The notes beneath the pieces are model-generated. The model was not told where the DNA came from, did not search any database, and saw nothing but the letters and a program-made list of their open reading frames with translations. A stretch of 60,117 nt of DNA, from positions 1 to 60,117 of the forward strand of contig JAIQZQ010000026.1 of NCBI GenBank assembly GCA_021777105.1. The letters are read 5' to 3'. The position numbers and the translations under genes are program-made. Below, one piece after another: positions 17,798 through 27,033 of this stretch. This DNA comes from Candidatus Anammoxibacter sp. (GTDB lineage: Bacteria; Planctomycetota; Brocadiia; Brocadiales; Anammoxibacteraceae). Numbering within the stretch: the stretch's first letter is position 1; each line of letters opens with the position of its first letter.

Positions 17798-17980
17798 ATG
17801 AAAGATCAATTACTAAATCGTCTCGACGAACTTAAAAAAGAGTATGAGTCAGGTCAAAAAACCCTGATGGAACATGAAGGCAGAGCGCTGCAGATAAAAG
17901 AGTCGCTGTTGCGTATAAGCGGCGCTATTCAGGTGCTTGAAGAAGAGATAAAAAAAACGGACGATAAACCATCGGAATAA
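17798..17980 (+). CDS. Small coiled-coil protein
   Basis: The 60-residue product is a single heptad-rich helix (LLNRLDELKKEYESG, then LRISGAIQVLEEEIKK). It follows the fibre gene by 19 bases with a GAGGTAAAAATA ribosome site. Its position suggests a fibre assembly factor or a baseplate-fibre linker, which is inference. I know no named family for it. Confidence 0.65.
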   Translation: MKDQLLNRLDELKKEYESGQKTLMEHEGRALQIKESLLRISGAIQVLEEEIKKTDDKPSE

Positions 17981-18119
17981 TTAAATACCCCCCTCCCATG
18001 GTCCCTCCCACCAAGGGGAGGGAAATTGGACTGCCCCTGCCTTTAATAAATATATACCGTTTATTTCCCCTCCCTTTGATGGGAGGGGTTAGGGGAGGGA
18101 GATAAGAACATCTCAATCA
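17981..18119. repeat. MITE-like repeat family A, copy 2 (short form)
   Basis: It begins at TTAAATACCCCCCTCCC right after the coiled-coil gene stop and ends GATAAGAACATCTCAATCAT. The middle part present in the copies at 9484 and 41176 is missing. Together with AT-rich DNA it fills the 307-bp gap before the Afp12-like gene. Confidence 0.65.
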
Positions 18120-18287
18120 TTTGTGTATTTCTCTGCGAATCTCTGCGTTCTCTGCGCCTCTGCGTTGGATTATAAACAATAACAATTGAAGTAGAGTTTA
18201 CAGATAATTTAGGAATCTAAAAAGTATCTAAAATTTTAATTTAAAATTCAACATTTAAAATTTAAAATTTCATAAGGACAATTAAGA

Positions 18288-20456
18288 GTGATCGAACCTG
18301 TTACCATATCAAATAACACCTCTCTGCCACCGGGAATGGATTTTGATTTTTTGCGTGAGGAGGGTATAAAACGCATCCGGGAGTTTGCCGGTGAAGTCTG
18401 GACCGATTACAATACCCACGATCCCGGCATTACCATACTTGAACATCTCTGCTATGCCATTACCGACCTAAGTTATCGCCTTTCATTTGATATGAAGGAC
18501 CTGCTTGCATTTCCGCAAGAGGACAATGATAAAGCGCTGAAGAATTTCTTTACGGCAAAAGAGATCTTAACCTCCAATCCGGTTACCATTAACGATTACC
18601 GAAAACTGCTTATAGATATTGATGGCGTTAAAAATGCCTGGCTGGAAAAGATAGATAGAGCCCAGCCCACAATGCATTATGATCGGCAAAACAGTATGTT
18701 GACATATAAACCTGATGCGACAACTAATCCTGTATCCACAAACGGGTTATACAGGGTTTTGATTGAAAAAGATACGAAGATAACTAACATTGACGACGAA
18801 GCATTGCTTGACGAGGCATCCTCCAGGCTTAATAAACATAGAAACATTTGTGAACGGTTTGAGGAGGTAAACATCCTGGAGGAGGAGATGATCTCCATTA
18901 AAATGACGATTGATTTGGATGAAGATGCCGATCTCTATGAGCTGATAGCAAAAATTAATTTAGAGCTTGGCAAAGTCATATCGCCTGAAATCAATTTTTA
19001 CACCCTTAATGAGTTGCTGGACAGGGGCCAACCCGTTGAGCATGTTTTTACCGGGCCCGCGCTTAATAATGGTTTCATTGATGATGAAGAACTCAAGAGA
19101 TTTAATAAAAAGAGAGAGCTATACACATCTGACTTAATTAATGTAATTTTAGACATTAAAGGGATAAAAGATGTTAGAAACTTCGGCATTTATAATGATA
19201 GTTCTGAAGTAGAAGAGTGGGCGCTGGCATTAGACCCTTATAAAGCGCCAAAACTTAGGGAGCTTGATTCAATGATCCTGGGCAACAGGAAATCATTTGA
19301 GTTTTACAAAGACGGCGCTATTTGCGCAATTGACGAGACAAAGCTTAAAGAGAGCATGCGGCATTACAACAGTAAAATCACAAACCAAACTCAAAACCAT
19401 GGTTCAAATGATATTGAGCCTCCCGCGGGTGAATATCGTTATCTTTCAGATTATGAACCGGTACAGAACGATTTCCCGGCTAATTATGGAATAGGCGAGT
19501 ATGGGCTGCCCGATTCAGCGCCCCCTGAACGCAAAGCGGCGGCAAAACAACTTAAAGCCTATTTGATGTTTTTTGATCAAATACTTGCAAATTATTTTGC
19601 CCAAATTGACAATGTTAAGACTCTCTATTCTTATGATAGTAGCGATGAAATCCGCGCATATTTTGCGCAGAAGGTTGAAGGCGTTAACGGGATTGATGAC
19701 ATACTTAATATCGACCAGGCAGAGTTGAACACCATAACCGGCGATGAAAAAACCGGTCTAAAAAGAAAAAACATGTTCCTTGATCAGCTATTAGCTATGT
19801 TTGCTGAAAAATTTACCGACATCTCTCAGCTTTTATATGATTCCTTAAAAAACGATAGCAATGGAGCTGAATTTAATAGCGTTAGTAATGCGCCTGAAAT
19901 GCGCTTAATTAAAAACAAATCGGATCTATTAAAAAACTATTCCGTCCTTAGCGCTAATCGCGCAACCGCGTTTAACTATACCGACAAACAGGGCGAGTTA
20001 AACACTGAGAATATATCAGGTTTGAAAAAAAACATCTGCGCAAAACTTGGCATTGAAGCGCCAAAGATGGAGCGCCTGGCTGAGCTTGATAAAGAAGGTT
20101 TTCATATGTTGGAACATCTCCTTTTATGGCCCATACTGTTTGATGCGCAGTCAAAAGATATTATTCTTAAATTAACGAAAAATACGCCCCCTGATATCTT
20201 TTCATTTCAAATAAGTTTTATTTTCCCTAAATGGATTGATCGTTTTACAAACGACAATTTTAAAGCCCTTATTAACAAGGTTATATTAGATGAAACCCCG
20301 ATCCATATTAAATGTTATATTCATTGGCTTAATAAAGATGATATGAAAGTATTTGAAGACACATATTTTGAATGGCTAAAAAAAAACGCAAATAATTTCG
20401 GCTCAGCCGGCAACGAAGCTTTCAACATTCTTAAACTCCTTAAATTTATAACCTAA
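18288..20456 (+). CDS. eCIS baseplate protein (Afp12-like)
   Basis: The 722-residue protein resembles Afp12/Pvc12, the second large wedge subunit. The conserved opening is visible: PPGMDFDFLREEGIKRIREF, then WTDYNTHDPGITILEHLCYA and ITDLSYR. The C-terminus (HIKCYIHWLNKDDM) matches the terminal segment of such proteins. The start is GTG 18288 with AAGGA 9-13 bases upstream. Unlike Afp and PVC, the fibre gene lies before rather than after it. Confidence 0.82.
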   Translation: MIEPVTISNNTSLPPGMDFDFLREEGIKRIREFAGEVWTDYNTHDPGITILEHLCYAITDLSYRLSFDMKDLLAFPQEDNDKALKNFFTAKEILTSNPVTINDYRKLLIDIDGVKNAWLEKIDRAQPTMHYDRQNSMLTYKPDATTNPVSTNGLYRVLIEKDTKITNIDDEALLDEASSRLNKHRNICERFEEVNILEEEMISIKMTIDLDEDADLYELIAKINLELGKVISPEINFYTLNELLDRGQPVEHVFTGPALNNGFIDDEELKRFNKKRELYTSDLINVILDIKGIKDVRNFGIYNDSSEVEEWALALDPYKAPKLRELDSMILGNRKSFEFYKDGAICAIDETKLKESMRHYNSKITNQTQNHGSNDIEPPAGEYRYLSDYEPVQNDFPANYGIGEYGLPDSAPPERKAAAKQLKAYLMFFDQILANYFAQIDNVKTLYSYDSSDEIRAYFAQKVEGVNGIDDILNIDQAELNTITGDEKTGLKRKNMFLDQLLAMFAEKFTDISQLLYDSLKNDSNGAEFNSVSNAPEMRLIKNKSDLLKNYSVLSANRATAFNYTDKQGELNTENISGLKKNICAKLGIEAPKMERLAELDKEGFHMLEHLLLWPILFDAQSKDIILKLTKNTPPDIFSFQISFIFPKWIDRFTNDNFKALINKVILDETPIHIKCYIHWLNKDDMKVFEDTYFEWLKKNANNFGSAGNEAFNILKLLKFIT

Positions 20457-20949
20457 ACCGGAAAAGCAAAAGCAATAAACCACAGATTACACAGATTACA
20501 CAGATTAAAAGCCGTAAGCAATAAACGCGGGTAGGGGAAGGCTTTAGCCTCCCGTTTTAAAGATTCATTGTAAAAGCAAAAGCGTGTCTGGAGAAATATA
20601 AGAAAAAAATCAAATGCATAATAAAGCGCCGATTACACAGATTAAGAGCAAAAAAACAATATTTAAAGCTAAAACAGTCTTGAAGACTGCTTCAAAACGT
20701 TTTTGCTTTGCGATTATAGATGAGCGTTGTATTGTAATAAATATATACCGTTTATTTCCCCTCCCTTGATGGGAGGGGTTAGGGGAGGGTGATAAAAACC
20801 GCCCAATTCAGGTAAAACATGCTTTCAGCTTTTAATCTGTGAAATCTATCGTTGCTTTTTAATCTGTGTAATCTGTGCAATCTGTGGTTAACTCGCCTTT
20901 GCTTTTTTCTTTTTCGCCTTGTTTGTGTTGGGCGCCGGCATCAATAACT
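20457..20949. other. Repeat-filled gap before the tape measure gene
   Basis: No gene is seen. CACAGATTACACAGATTA repeats lie at about 20478-20510 and their inverted form (AATCTGTGTAATCTGTG) at about 20829-20890. A hairpin AGTCTTGAAGACT lies near 20675, within a segment (AATATTTAAAGCT... to GCGATTA) that recurs at 59406-59465. A half copy of family A is at 20734-20816. Confidence 0.65.
20734..20816. repeat. MITE-like repeat family A, copy 3 (right half only)
   Basis: The segment from TTGTAATAAATATATACCG through CCCCTCCCTTGATGGGAGGGG to CCGCCCAATTCAGGTAA matches the right half of the other copies. No left end is present. Confidence 0.6.
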
Positions 20950-23253
20950 ATGAAAAACCAAAACCATATAATCAAAAAACAGATTCTGGAGATAACCCTT
21001 CAAAGTGAAGAGAACTCCTTCCGGATTCAGAACGAGATCAGCCGGATCTATCGTGAAAATGTGGTTCCAATAATTAATATGCGCTGCGACGAGCTGTGCG
21101 ATCCGGATATCACATACAGGCAGGATAGACTGGAGATTGATCTGGGCGTAATTAACATTGATAACCTTGAAGCTGAGTTTACAGAAAAAATAAGCAATAA
21201 AGTGTATCAGGCAATAGATGAAGTTGCGCAGGCCCAGGCAGAAACATCAAAAACTACAACCACACCGCCTGATGATATAAGAAAGAATACGAGTAAAAAG
21301 CCGACCGGATCATCCTTTGAACTGTTTACCTATTTTTTCCAAACCGGCGTGTTGCCATGGTGGGCAGGCAAAGTGAGCAAACAGGAATTTATTAAAAGGT
21401 TTGATGATATGTTAACTGAATCACCTGAAAACGCGGTTGCCATTATTCAAGAATGTTTGCCGAACAGTAATCAGTTTGCGCGTTTTATCTACCAGTTGCC
21501 TGACACTACCCTTGTAAAGGCCCTGCATACACAAACGCCGTCCCATAGTGAACTTATAGGAGCGTTGGCAAACGACATAATCAATACCTTTAACCAAAGC
21601 AATTTATCAAAAAAATCGTCAGTTCCGAAAATAAGAGCGCTGGTATGGCAATCCGTCCTGCATGATATATTCGCCCCCTATTCATCTGGAACCGGCATCA
21701 AACATATTTTACATAATATAATTTCCTCTTTAACAACGTTTCCGGACTTTGCATATAGCGATCTGAAGAGTGAAATGATTAAAACTGCGTCATTTCTGAC
21801 AAATTCCGGAACGGTTTTTAAAAGCAACTTGCCTGAAATCCTTGTTAATAAGAGCGAAACCGATGATGCCGGAGATTCGGTAAAAGGTAGCGCCAAAGAT
21901 AAAACAGTTAATAAAGCCCATGGCGAGCTATTAAATATGTTAACAAGATTAAAGGAATTTCAAAAGCAGTTTGCATTGACCTCTGATTTTAATATAGGTG
22001 TAGAGAATGTCATAAGCATTATTCATTCAGCTTTATTGCCTGAAAAGCTTAAGGTTGAGATTGTAAATTTATTAGAAGCATTAAAATTGTTTAAATTTAG
22101 AGATGCAGTTACTGAAATAATAAAAGGTCTAAAAGTCGAAAAGAAAGCAATTGATAAATTTTTGCAAAAAACCCAGGGCAATATAAATAAAATAGTAGAT
22201 TTAGATCATGACGCAACGCTAATGAGTTTATTAAATGAGCTTAATAACCGTAAAGCAGATATAGAGTTATTAATAAAACAGGCGGAACAAATTGAAACAC
22301 CAGGAAATAAAACTATTTTTGAGAATAAAGAACAATTAATAAGAGAAGCGGACCTGGTTGTTTCAGCAGTAAATTCCGCCTCTGATATATCTTTTTCACC
22401 TGAAATAAAAGAGTTATTAAATAGTATTTCACAATTTTTACAACCAGATACCAGCGTAAATGATAAAAATAAGATAATCAAGGCTTTAAGACCCAAAGCT
22501 CAATCAGTTGAAGATTGCGCAAAGAAAAGCTATGAAAAAATTGAACACCCTGAAAACACAAAATCATTAAAAAAGTTGCCTCTATCAAACAGGTCTGTTT
22601 CTGCTTTTAACGATTTAAAATCAGGGCTTAGTGAATTAATAAGAAATTTACATGAGAATATTGATTTAGAGACAAAACAACAAATTTTAAAAAAACATGA
22701 AAACACAGGCAATATAGCAACGCAGAATTACTCGCAGGATTTGTTTACAGAATCTGATGAGCTTTACATCAACAACGCCGGCATAGTTATCCTATGGTCA
22801 TATTTAAACAGATTTTTTCAAACCATTGGCCTGGTAAAGGAGAATGCCTTTATAAACAAAGAATCCGCGCAACGAGGCGCGCTCTTTTTAGAATATCTGG
22901 CTAACGGCGCAACAGATATCGGCGAATATGATTTGCCCCTTAACAAGATATTATGCGGCATTGATCTGGAAGAGGCAATTGAAGGCCAACTGGAAATAAC
23001 AGATGAAGAAAAACTCCAATGTGAAAATCTACTGGAATTTGTCATCAAAAATTGGCCTGTTTTAAAACAAACATCAATTGACGGCTTACGCAGAGCCTTC
23101 CTCCAACGCCAAGGCTCAATATCTCCACATGACAATGGCCGGCTTGTGCGCGTTGAACATCAAACACATGATATTTTACTGGATAAACTGCCATGGTCCA
23201 TCCGTGTTATAAAACTGCCATGGATGGATGCCATAGTATATGTTGAGTGGTAA
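20950..23253 (+). CDS. eCIS tape measure protein (Afp14/Pvc14-like)
   Basis: The 767-residue protein should lie in the tube lumen or thread it during assembly and set particle length. The N-terminus (IIKKQILEITLQSEENSFRI, then CDELCDP and RLEIDLGVI) and the C-terminus (GIVILWSYLNRFFQTIGLV, the AQRGALFLEYLANG block, and final PWSIRVIKLPWMD with a terminal EW) are the conserved ends of the family. The middle, about residues 290-590, is low-complexity helical and rich in Lys, Asn and Glu. The conserved start is ATG 20950; a frame extends upstream to 20875 only through the CTGTG repeat. Confidence 0.87.
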   Translation: MKNQNHIIKKQILEITLQSEENSFRIQNEISRIYRENVVPIINMRCDELCDPDITYRQDRLEIDLGVINIDNLEAEFTEKISNKVYQAIDEVAQAQAETSKTTTTPPDDIRKNTSKKPTGSSFELFTYFFQTGVLPWWAGKVSKQEFIKRFDDMLTESPENAVAIIQECLPNSNQFARFIYQLPDTTLVKALHTQTPSHSELIGALANDIINTFNQSNLSKKSSVPKIRALVWQSVLHDIFAPYSSGTGIKHILHNIISSLTTFPDFAYSDLKSEMIKTASFLTNSGTVFKSNLPEILVNKSETDDAGDSVKGSAKDKTVNKAHGELLNMLTRLKEFQKQFALTSDFNIGVENVISIIHSALLPEKLKVEIVNLLEALKLFKFRDAVTEIIKGLKVEKKAIDKFLQKTQGNINKIVDLDHDATLMSLLNELNNRKADIELLIKQAEQIETPGNKTIFENKEQLIREADLVVSAVNSASDISFSPEIKELLNSISQFLQPDTSVNDKNKIIKALRPKAQSVEDCAKKSYEKIEHPENTKSLKKLPLSNRSVSAFNDLKSGLSELIRNLHENIDLETKQQILKKHENTGNIATQNYSQDLFTESDELYINNAGIVILWSYLNRFFQTIGLVKENAFINKESAQRGALFLEYLANGATDIGEYDLPLNKILCGIDLEEAIEGQLEITDEEKLQCENLLEFVIKNWPVLKQTSIDGLRRAFLQRQGSISPHDNGRLVRVEHQTHDILLDKLPWSIRVIKLPWMDAIVYVEW

Positions 23254-23282
23254 AAATATTTTTAATATCAAAGTATATGTAG

Positions 23283-23309
23283 GTTGGGTTGAATGAAATG
23301 AAACCCAAC
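23283..23309. repeat. Dispersed hairpin, copy 4 of 4 (GTTGGGTT family)
   Basis: GTTGGGTT pairs with AACCCAAC across an 11-base loop that looks like a duplicated GAAT unit. It sits 30 bases after the tape measure stop. Confidence 0.7.
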
Positions 23310-23335
23310 ATGACCATCTCAGCCGGCTTTATTAG

Positions 23336-23482
23336 CAAGAAGCATCGAAAGAACGCGTTGACGAGCACGTTAAACGGTGGTTGCGTTGGGTCAGAAGTGG
23401 TGTGGAGCTGGATTTGCGTGAAGCAATTAATGGGTTGAAGGTTTTAGATCAACGAGCTATGGATTTTTATCCTGCAAAGTAA
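23336..23482 (+). pseudogene. C-terminal gene fragment without a start
   Basis: The frame encodes 48 residues (QEASKERVDEHVKRW, then VELDLREAINGLKVL and FYPAK) with protein-like composition. It is preceded directly by an in-frame TAG and has no start at its beginning. It is likely the remains of an inserted or deleted gene. I cannot assign the family. Confidence 0.4.
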
Positions 23483-23669
23483 AATGTAAGTTCGGCGCCG
23501 AACAACCCAGATGATCTTCTTTATTTTTGTCAAGAATAAAGATTTAACCACAAATTTTTCCGTCTAAAGACAAACTTAAAGTTAATAAAAAAATTATATA
23601 TACAAATTTATTTTAAGCAAAAATGCAAATTAAACAACTAGAAGTAATATAAAAAAAGAGAGACAAAAA

Positions 23670-25595
23670 ATGTATGAAAAAATGAAAAAAATAACTAGTA
23701 AAAAAGCAGGAAGCAAACGCGAAACAAATAAAATTAGAAAAGCAGTGTATGACAAATTACAAAAAAAAACTGCGATTAAGGCAAAAACAGTTGTCTGGAA
23801 TAGGGATAGCGAGAAAAAACAAACCGCTAGGCAGATTAAGACCAAAAATACTTTATGTCAAGTGGCTCAGGCAAGCACAAAAACTAAAACAATGAGAAGC
23901 TTTCAAGGTGAAGAAAGTAAATGTATTCGTGGGTACTATACAAATAATGCGTGTGTAAACGCTAAAAAACCGGAAAACAACGTAAAGCAACTAGTACAAA
24001 TAAAAAAAGATGGTGATGAATACTACAATGAAAAACATGAGGGGGGAGTACCAATTGATACACTAGACATAGCAGATACACAGGTGCTATTAAAGATTTT
24101 ACATGGTAAAACTAAAATTGATGCGGAAACAGTAAGTGAGATTAAAAAAGTGCATAAAAAAATAAGTGAGTACAAAGAAGGCGTGATCCCTGAAATGGGC
24201 TTTAAGGGCTTAAGCCGTCGCTCAAAATTAAAGGCAATTGATGCTTATAAAAAGTCTATGGATACTTCTACTCTTAAAGGTTTAATAGAAGGACAGAAAG
24301 AATGGCAAGACGAATTAGCTGATAATAGCATAGAAATGAAAACCATACTTGCTAAGAACAGAAGCTTTGGGCTTGAATATGAATTTGCTACGTGGGAAAA
24401 AAAAGAAGGTGTGAGTGATGATGTAGAGAGTCACACTGAGCTGGGACAATCAGAAGCATTTAGCAGGCTTTTCGGTCTGCCATTTATTATAGAGACAGAC
24501 GCACAGAATGAGATAGAACTTGTTGTACCGCCATTACTAGCAAGCAGCGATAACGGGGCCATCAATAAAAAATTTATTAAAGACGTCGATTCACTATTCA
24601 TCTCTGAACTCGAGACGTTAAGAAAGACGGCACAAAAAAGTACTATCAACAACATTGAGTTTGCAAAATGTGGGGTAGGCAATAACTGGAAATGGATAGC
24701 CGCTGCAAATAAAATTAGGATAGCTGAAACAAGAAAAAAATGGGTACATGCTGATAACAAGGTAGGAAAGCAACTCAACTTGACGATGACAGCTAAAGAG
24801 ATTGCCGAAATAATAACATCGGATCAAGATGACACGCACAGTATCATAGAACACAAACGACTGTACTTGTTGATTAAAGATAACTACCTAGTGCCATTAA
24901 TTAAAGAGGAATGTAAAGAAAAACAAATCAATGAAAAAAGCGAATTGATGGATGCCGCAGTGATACTCGCAAAAGGATTGGCGAACACGACTGCTATACC
25001 AAGCATCAAAATAATAAATCTAACACGCATGCCATTCGGTGGTGGGGAAGGACTAATAGACCTTCATTCACACGTAAAAGACTTGCATGGGATATGGATT
25101 AAAGACAACGTGCCAAATACAACAATAGCAGCGCTGGGGAACGACGCGGGAACTATAGATATCTTCGCAACGGTTCTGCGAAAAGCTAGCGAAAAAATTG
25201 TTTCTATTATAGAGAGGTCTATACCTAAATACAAAAAGACCGTAGAAAAAAATAAAAAGGCCACGGGGCTAGCGATAGGCAACGCTGACACTAAAGAAAG
25301 AGAGAAAAGAGCTAGAGAGCAGCTTGAGCCTACGGGGAACGAATTATCGGAGTTAGTAAAGAAAGAAGCGAGCGCGTGCTTGACAACAATAATCATGAAG
25401 ATAAGTGGTAATGGCAATGGTAATGAAACTTCAACAATAGAAAACAAGAAAACTGACTTCCTAAAAGAGGAGTTTGGTAGCGGACTAGGAGTACGCAAAG
25501 ACACATATTTGAATATCGGCAATGACGCAAATGATAGAAAACTACATTTAGCGGAACTCAGGACGAACAAAGATGTTAATAGATTTCTACAATAA
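23670..25595 (+). CDS. Candidate eCIS effector, possible amidoligase-like domain
   Basis: The 641-residue protein closes the eCIS gene set. Residues 1-70 are extremely Lys/Arg/Thr-rich and disordered, like loading leaders of eCIS cargo. A link with VQIKKDGDEYYNE follows near residue 110. The body has FGLEYEF at 233-239, ETDAQNEIELVVPP at 275-288, LHSHV at 465-469 and AELRT at 628-632. That order (G-x-E-x-E-F, a D/E strand before PP, H-x-H, then E-x-R) resembles amidoligase/glutamine-synthetase-fold enzymes, which join carboxylates to amines. No signal peptide is visible. The enzyme assignment is my inference; the cargo role follows from position and leader. Confidence 0.55.
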   Translation: MYEKMKKITSKKAGSKRETNKIRKAVYDKLQKKTAIKAKTVVWNRDSEKKQTARQIKTKNTLCQVAQASTKTKTMRSFQGEESKCIRGYYTNNACVNAKKPENNVKQLVQIKKDGDEYYNEKHEGGVPIDTLDIADTQVLLKILHGKTKIDAETVSEIKKVHKKISEYKEGVIPEMGFKGLSRRSKLKAIDAYKKSMDTSTLKGLIEGQKEWQDELADNSIEMKTILAKNRSFGLEYEFATWEKKEGVSDDVESHTELGQSEAFSRLFGLPFIIETDAQNEIELVVPPLLASSDNGAINKKFIKDVDSLFISELETLRKTAQKSTINNIEFAKCGVGNNWKWIAAANKIRIAETRKKWVHADNKVGKQLNLTMTAKEIAEIITSDQDDTHSIIEHKRLYLLIKDNYLVPLIKEECKEKQINEKSELMDAAVILAKGLANTTAIPSIKIINLTRMPFGGGEGLIDLHSHVKDLHGIWIKDNVPNTTIAALGNDAGTIDIFATVLRKASEKIVSIIERSIPKYKKTVEKNKKATGLAIGNADTKEREKRAREQLEPTGNELSELVKKEASACLTTIIMKISGNGNGNETSTIENKKTDFLKEEFGSGLGVRKDTYLNIGNDANDRKLHLAELRTNKDVNRFLQ

Positions 25596-26312
25596 AAAGT
25601 AAGAAGGTGAGTGGGCGGTACCGTAACAGGTAAGCTGCCTATTGCATTCCAATTATTACACCTAAATTTGTGAGGATTTTGCCTATGTATTTGGGCGCAT
25701 TCGGTGTCAAGTCTTTATTGTTGACAAAGAAAAATCATGGGGTAGGCTTATTATGTTTTTATCAAACATCCATTTAAAACATATATCAGGCGAACTGAAG
25801 AACGCGGCATTAATTGTTTATGTTATGTAATAAGCAAGAAAAAATGAAACATTTGAGGTCAAACCTAATCTATTGACAAATGTATTTTTAGCTAATATTT
25901 TAAGGCTGCTATTCACACACTATAAGCTCTATACCTCTATTAAATTTTACTTTTAAATCTTTATCTTTTTGTAGGCGCGTCATCGTCTTTTCCTGACATG
26001 ACTCATCCCGCCTACTGTTAAACCTCCCAACTCTTACCCTATCTCGCTTAAACTTTTATGAAGCGCTCTATATCGACAACATAAATCTATAAGCGCCGAC
26101 CTTGCCCCCTGGCCTCCGACCGGAGTTTCAATATATCGCTCTTTTTTACTTTAAAAATTTCACAATTGGTAGATAAAAGCAACCTTTGGGTTGTTTTTAT
26201 GCCCAGCAAGTCCTGCCACAAAACAGAAATAAGCCACTTCCCGCGCCCAATCGATAATTTCAGTTTAGTCAATTGGAATTAAACGTTGTAAATAGCATTT
26301 GAAATATTATCA
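25596..26312. other. Non-coding boundary between eCIS and accessory island
   Basis: I see no supported gene. TCAAGTCTTTATT-GTTGACAAA at 25707-25728 equals one arm of the large palindrome at 34885-34926 and may mark a mobile boundary. A terminator-like GCAACC-TTT-GGGTTG followed by TTTTT lies near 26176-26200. A leftward 61-codon frame at 26087-26272 is unrecognised and probably spurious. Confidence 0.5.
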
Positions 26313-26720
26313 TTATGGTTTTACTTCATCAGGGATGATGGATATTACCATGTTATACAACATTTCAGCGGCATTTAAAGCTTCGTCAAAATCAGATCGT
26401 TCCGGCTCCATAAATTCACCTGGATATCTATATTCCGTAGCATATGGTGTTAATAATTCAGCCGCGTCAAAACAAGTTGAAAATTTGTTGTTTATTTCCT
26501 GCGCTTTTGCAATTAAGACTTGGATATCATGTGTTTTTTCAGGTCTGATATTATTAAGCGCTAAATACCCTTTTACTGCTTTTTCAGCGGTTTGTTGGCA
26601 ATGATAAATAGCTGTATCTAAATAACATTCCTTGCCGGTTGAAAGTTTTCTTGCTGTTAAAAGGTCATGCTTCGCCTTTATTAACCAATTTCGAACGTTA
26701 GAAAGGCTTTCTTTATCCAT
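26313..26720 (-). CDS. HEPN domain toxin of an MNT/HEPN pair
   Basis: The 135-residue helical protein carries the HEPN RNase motif R-x4-H (R59-PEKT-H64) after the HCQQTAEKAVKGYL helix. HEPN toxins cut RNA or are kept inactive by an MNT partner, which AMPylates them in characterised systems such as HepT/MntA. The gene overlaps the upstream MNT gene by 8 bases on the same strand, in the usual order of partner first. Confidence 0.9.
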   Translation of the reverse strand: MDKESLSNVRNWLIKAKHDLLTARKLSTGKECYLDTAIYHCQQTAEKAVKGYLALNNIRPEKTHDIQVLIAKAQEINNKFSTCFDAAELLTPYATEYRYPGEFMEPERSDFDEALNAAEMLYNMVISIIPDEVKP

Positions 26721-27033
26721 AAAGAACCTTTCCTTTTTCTAAAATCTCGCTTTCAAAAGATGTTTTTACATGGCGACATCTTTCAACTTCCTGCCGTGTC
26801 CTGACAAGAATATCTTTAGATATTCCAAGATCCCGCAAACATTTGTGAGCATTCCTTGCTCTCTTTGCCGGAGGTTGGTCGCTTTTAGAAATTATTACAA
26901 ATATATCAATATCGCTATCTTTTGTTGGCGATCCCCAGGCATACGAACCAAATAAGATAATTTGTTCAGGATTTAATTCTCTAATCAAGCGTTTTGTTAT
27001 TTCGTTAAGAGTTGACTCGTTTACTTTTCCCAT
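26713..27033 (-). CDS. MNT-family minimal nucleotidyltransferase antitoxin
   Basis: The 106-residue protein has the polymerase-beta-type motif FGSYAWGSPTKDSDIDIFVI: GS at 29-30 and metal-binding D41 and D43. MntA-type antitoxins transfer AMP to a HEPN toxin tyrosine. It is transcribed leftward and overlaps the HEPN gene. Its upstream region is the start of a repeated segment (27053 onward) that recurs at 29107. Confidence 0.9.
   Translation of the reverse strand: MGKVNESTLNEITKRLIRELNPEQIILFGSYAWGSPTKDSDIDIFVIISKSDQPPAKRARNAHKCLRDLGISKDILVRTRQEVERCRHVKTSFESEILEKGKVLYG

Larger units (their letters stand above)
23254..23669. other. Gap with hairpin and gene relic before the effector candidate
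   Basis: It contains the GTTGGGTT hairpin at 23283-23309, a relic reading frame at 23336-23482 and AT-rich DNA from 23510 to 23669. No clear promoter is seen. Confidence 0.55.

Noticed and set aside
20875..20949. N-terminal extension of the tape measure frame
   Set aside because: It is read from the CTGTG repeat and a Cys/Phe-rich stretch; conservation begins at ATG 20950.
724..25595. Prophage or type VI secretion origin for the contractile tail genes
   Set aside because: No capsid, terminase, portal, TssJ/TssL/TssM or ClpV gene was found, while DUF4255, DUF5908, LysM adaptor and tandem AAA ATPase are eCIS markers.
26087..26272. 61-codon leftward frame in the eCIS/island gap
   Set aside because: No recognisable family, no ribosome site and it crosses the terminator-like hairpin near 26180.
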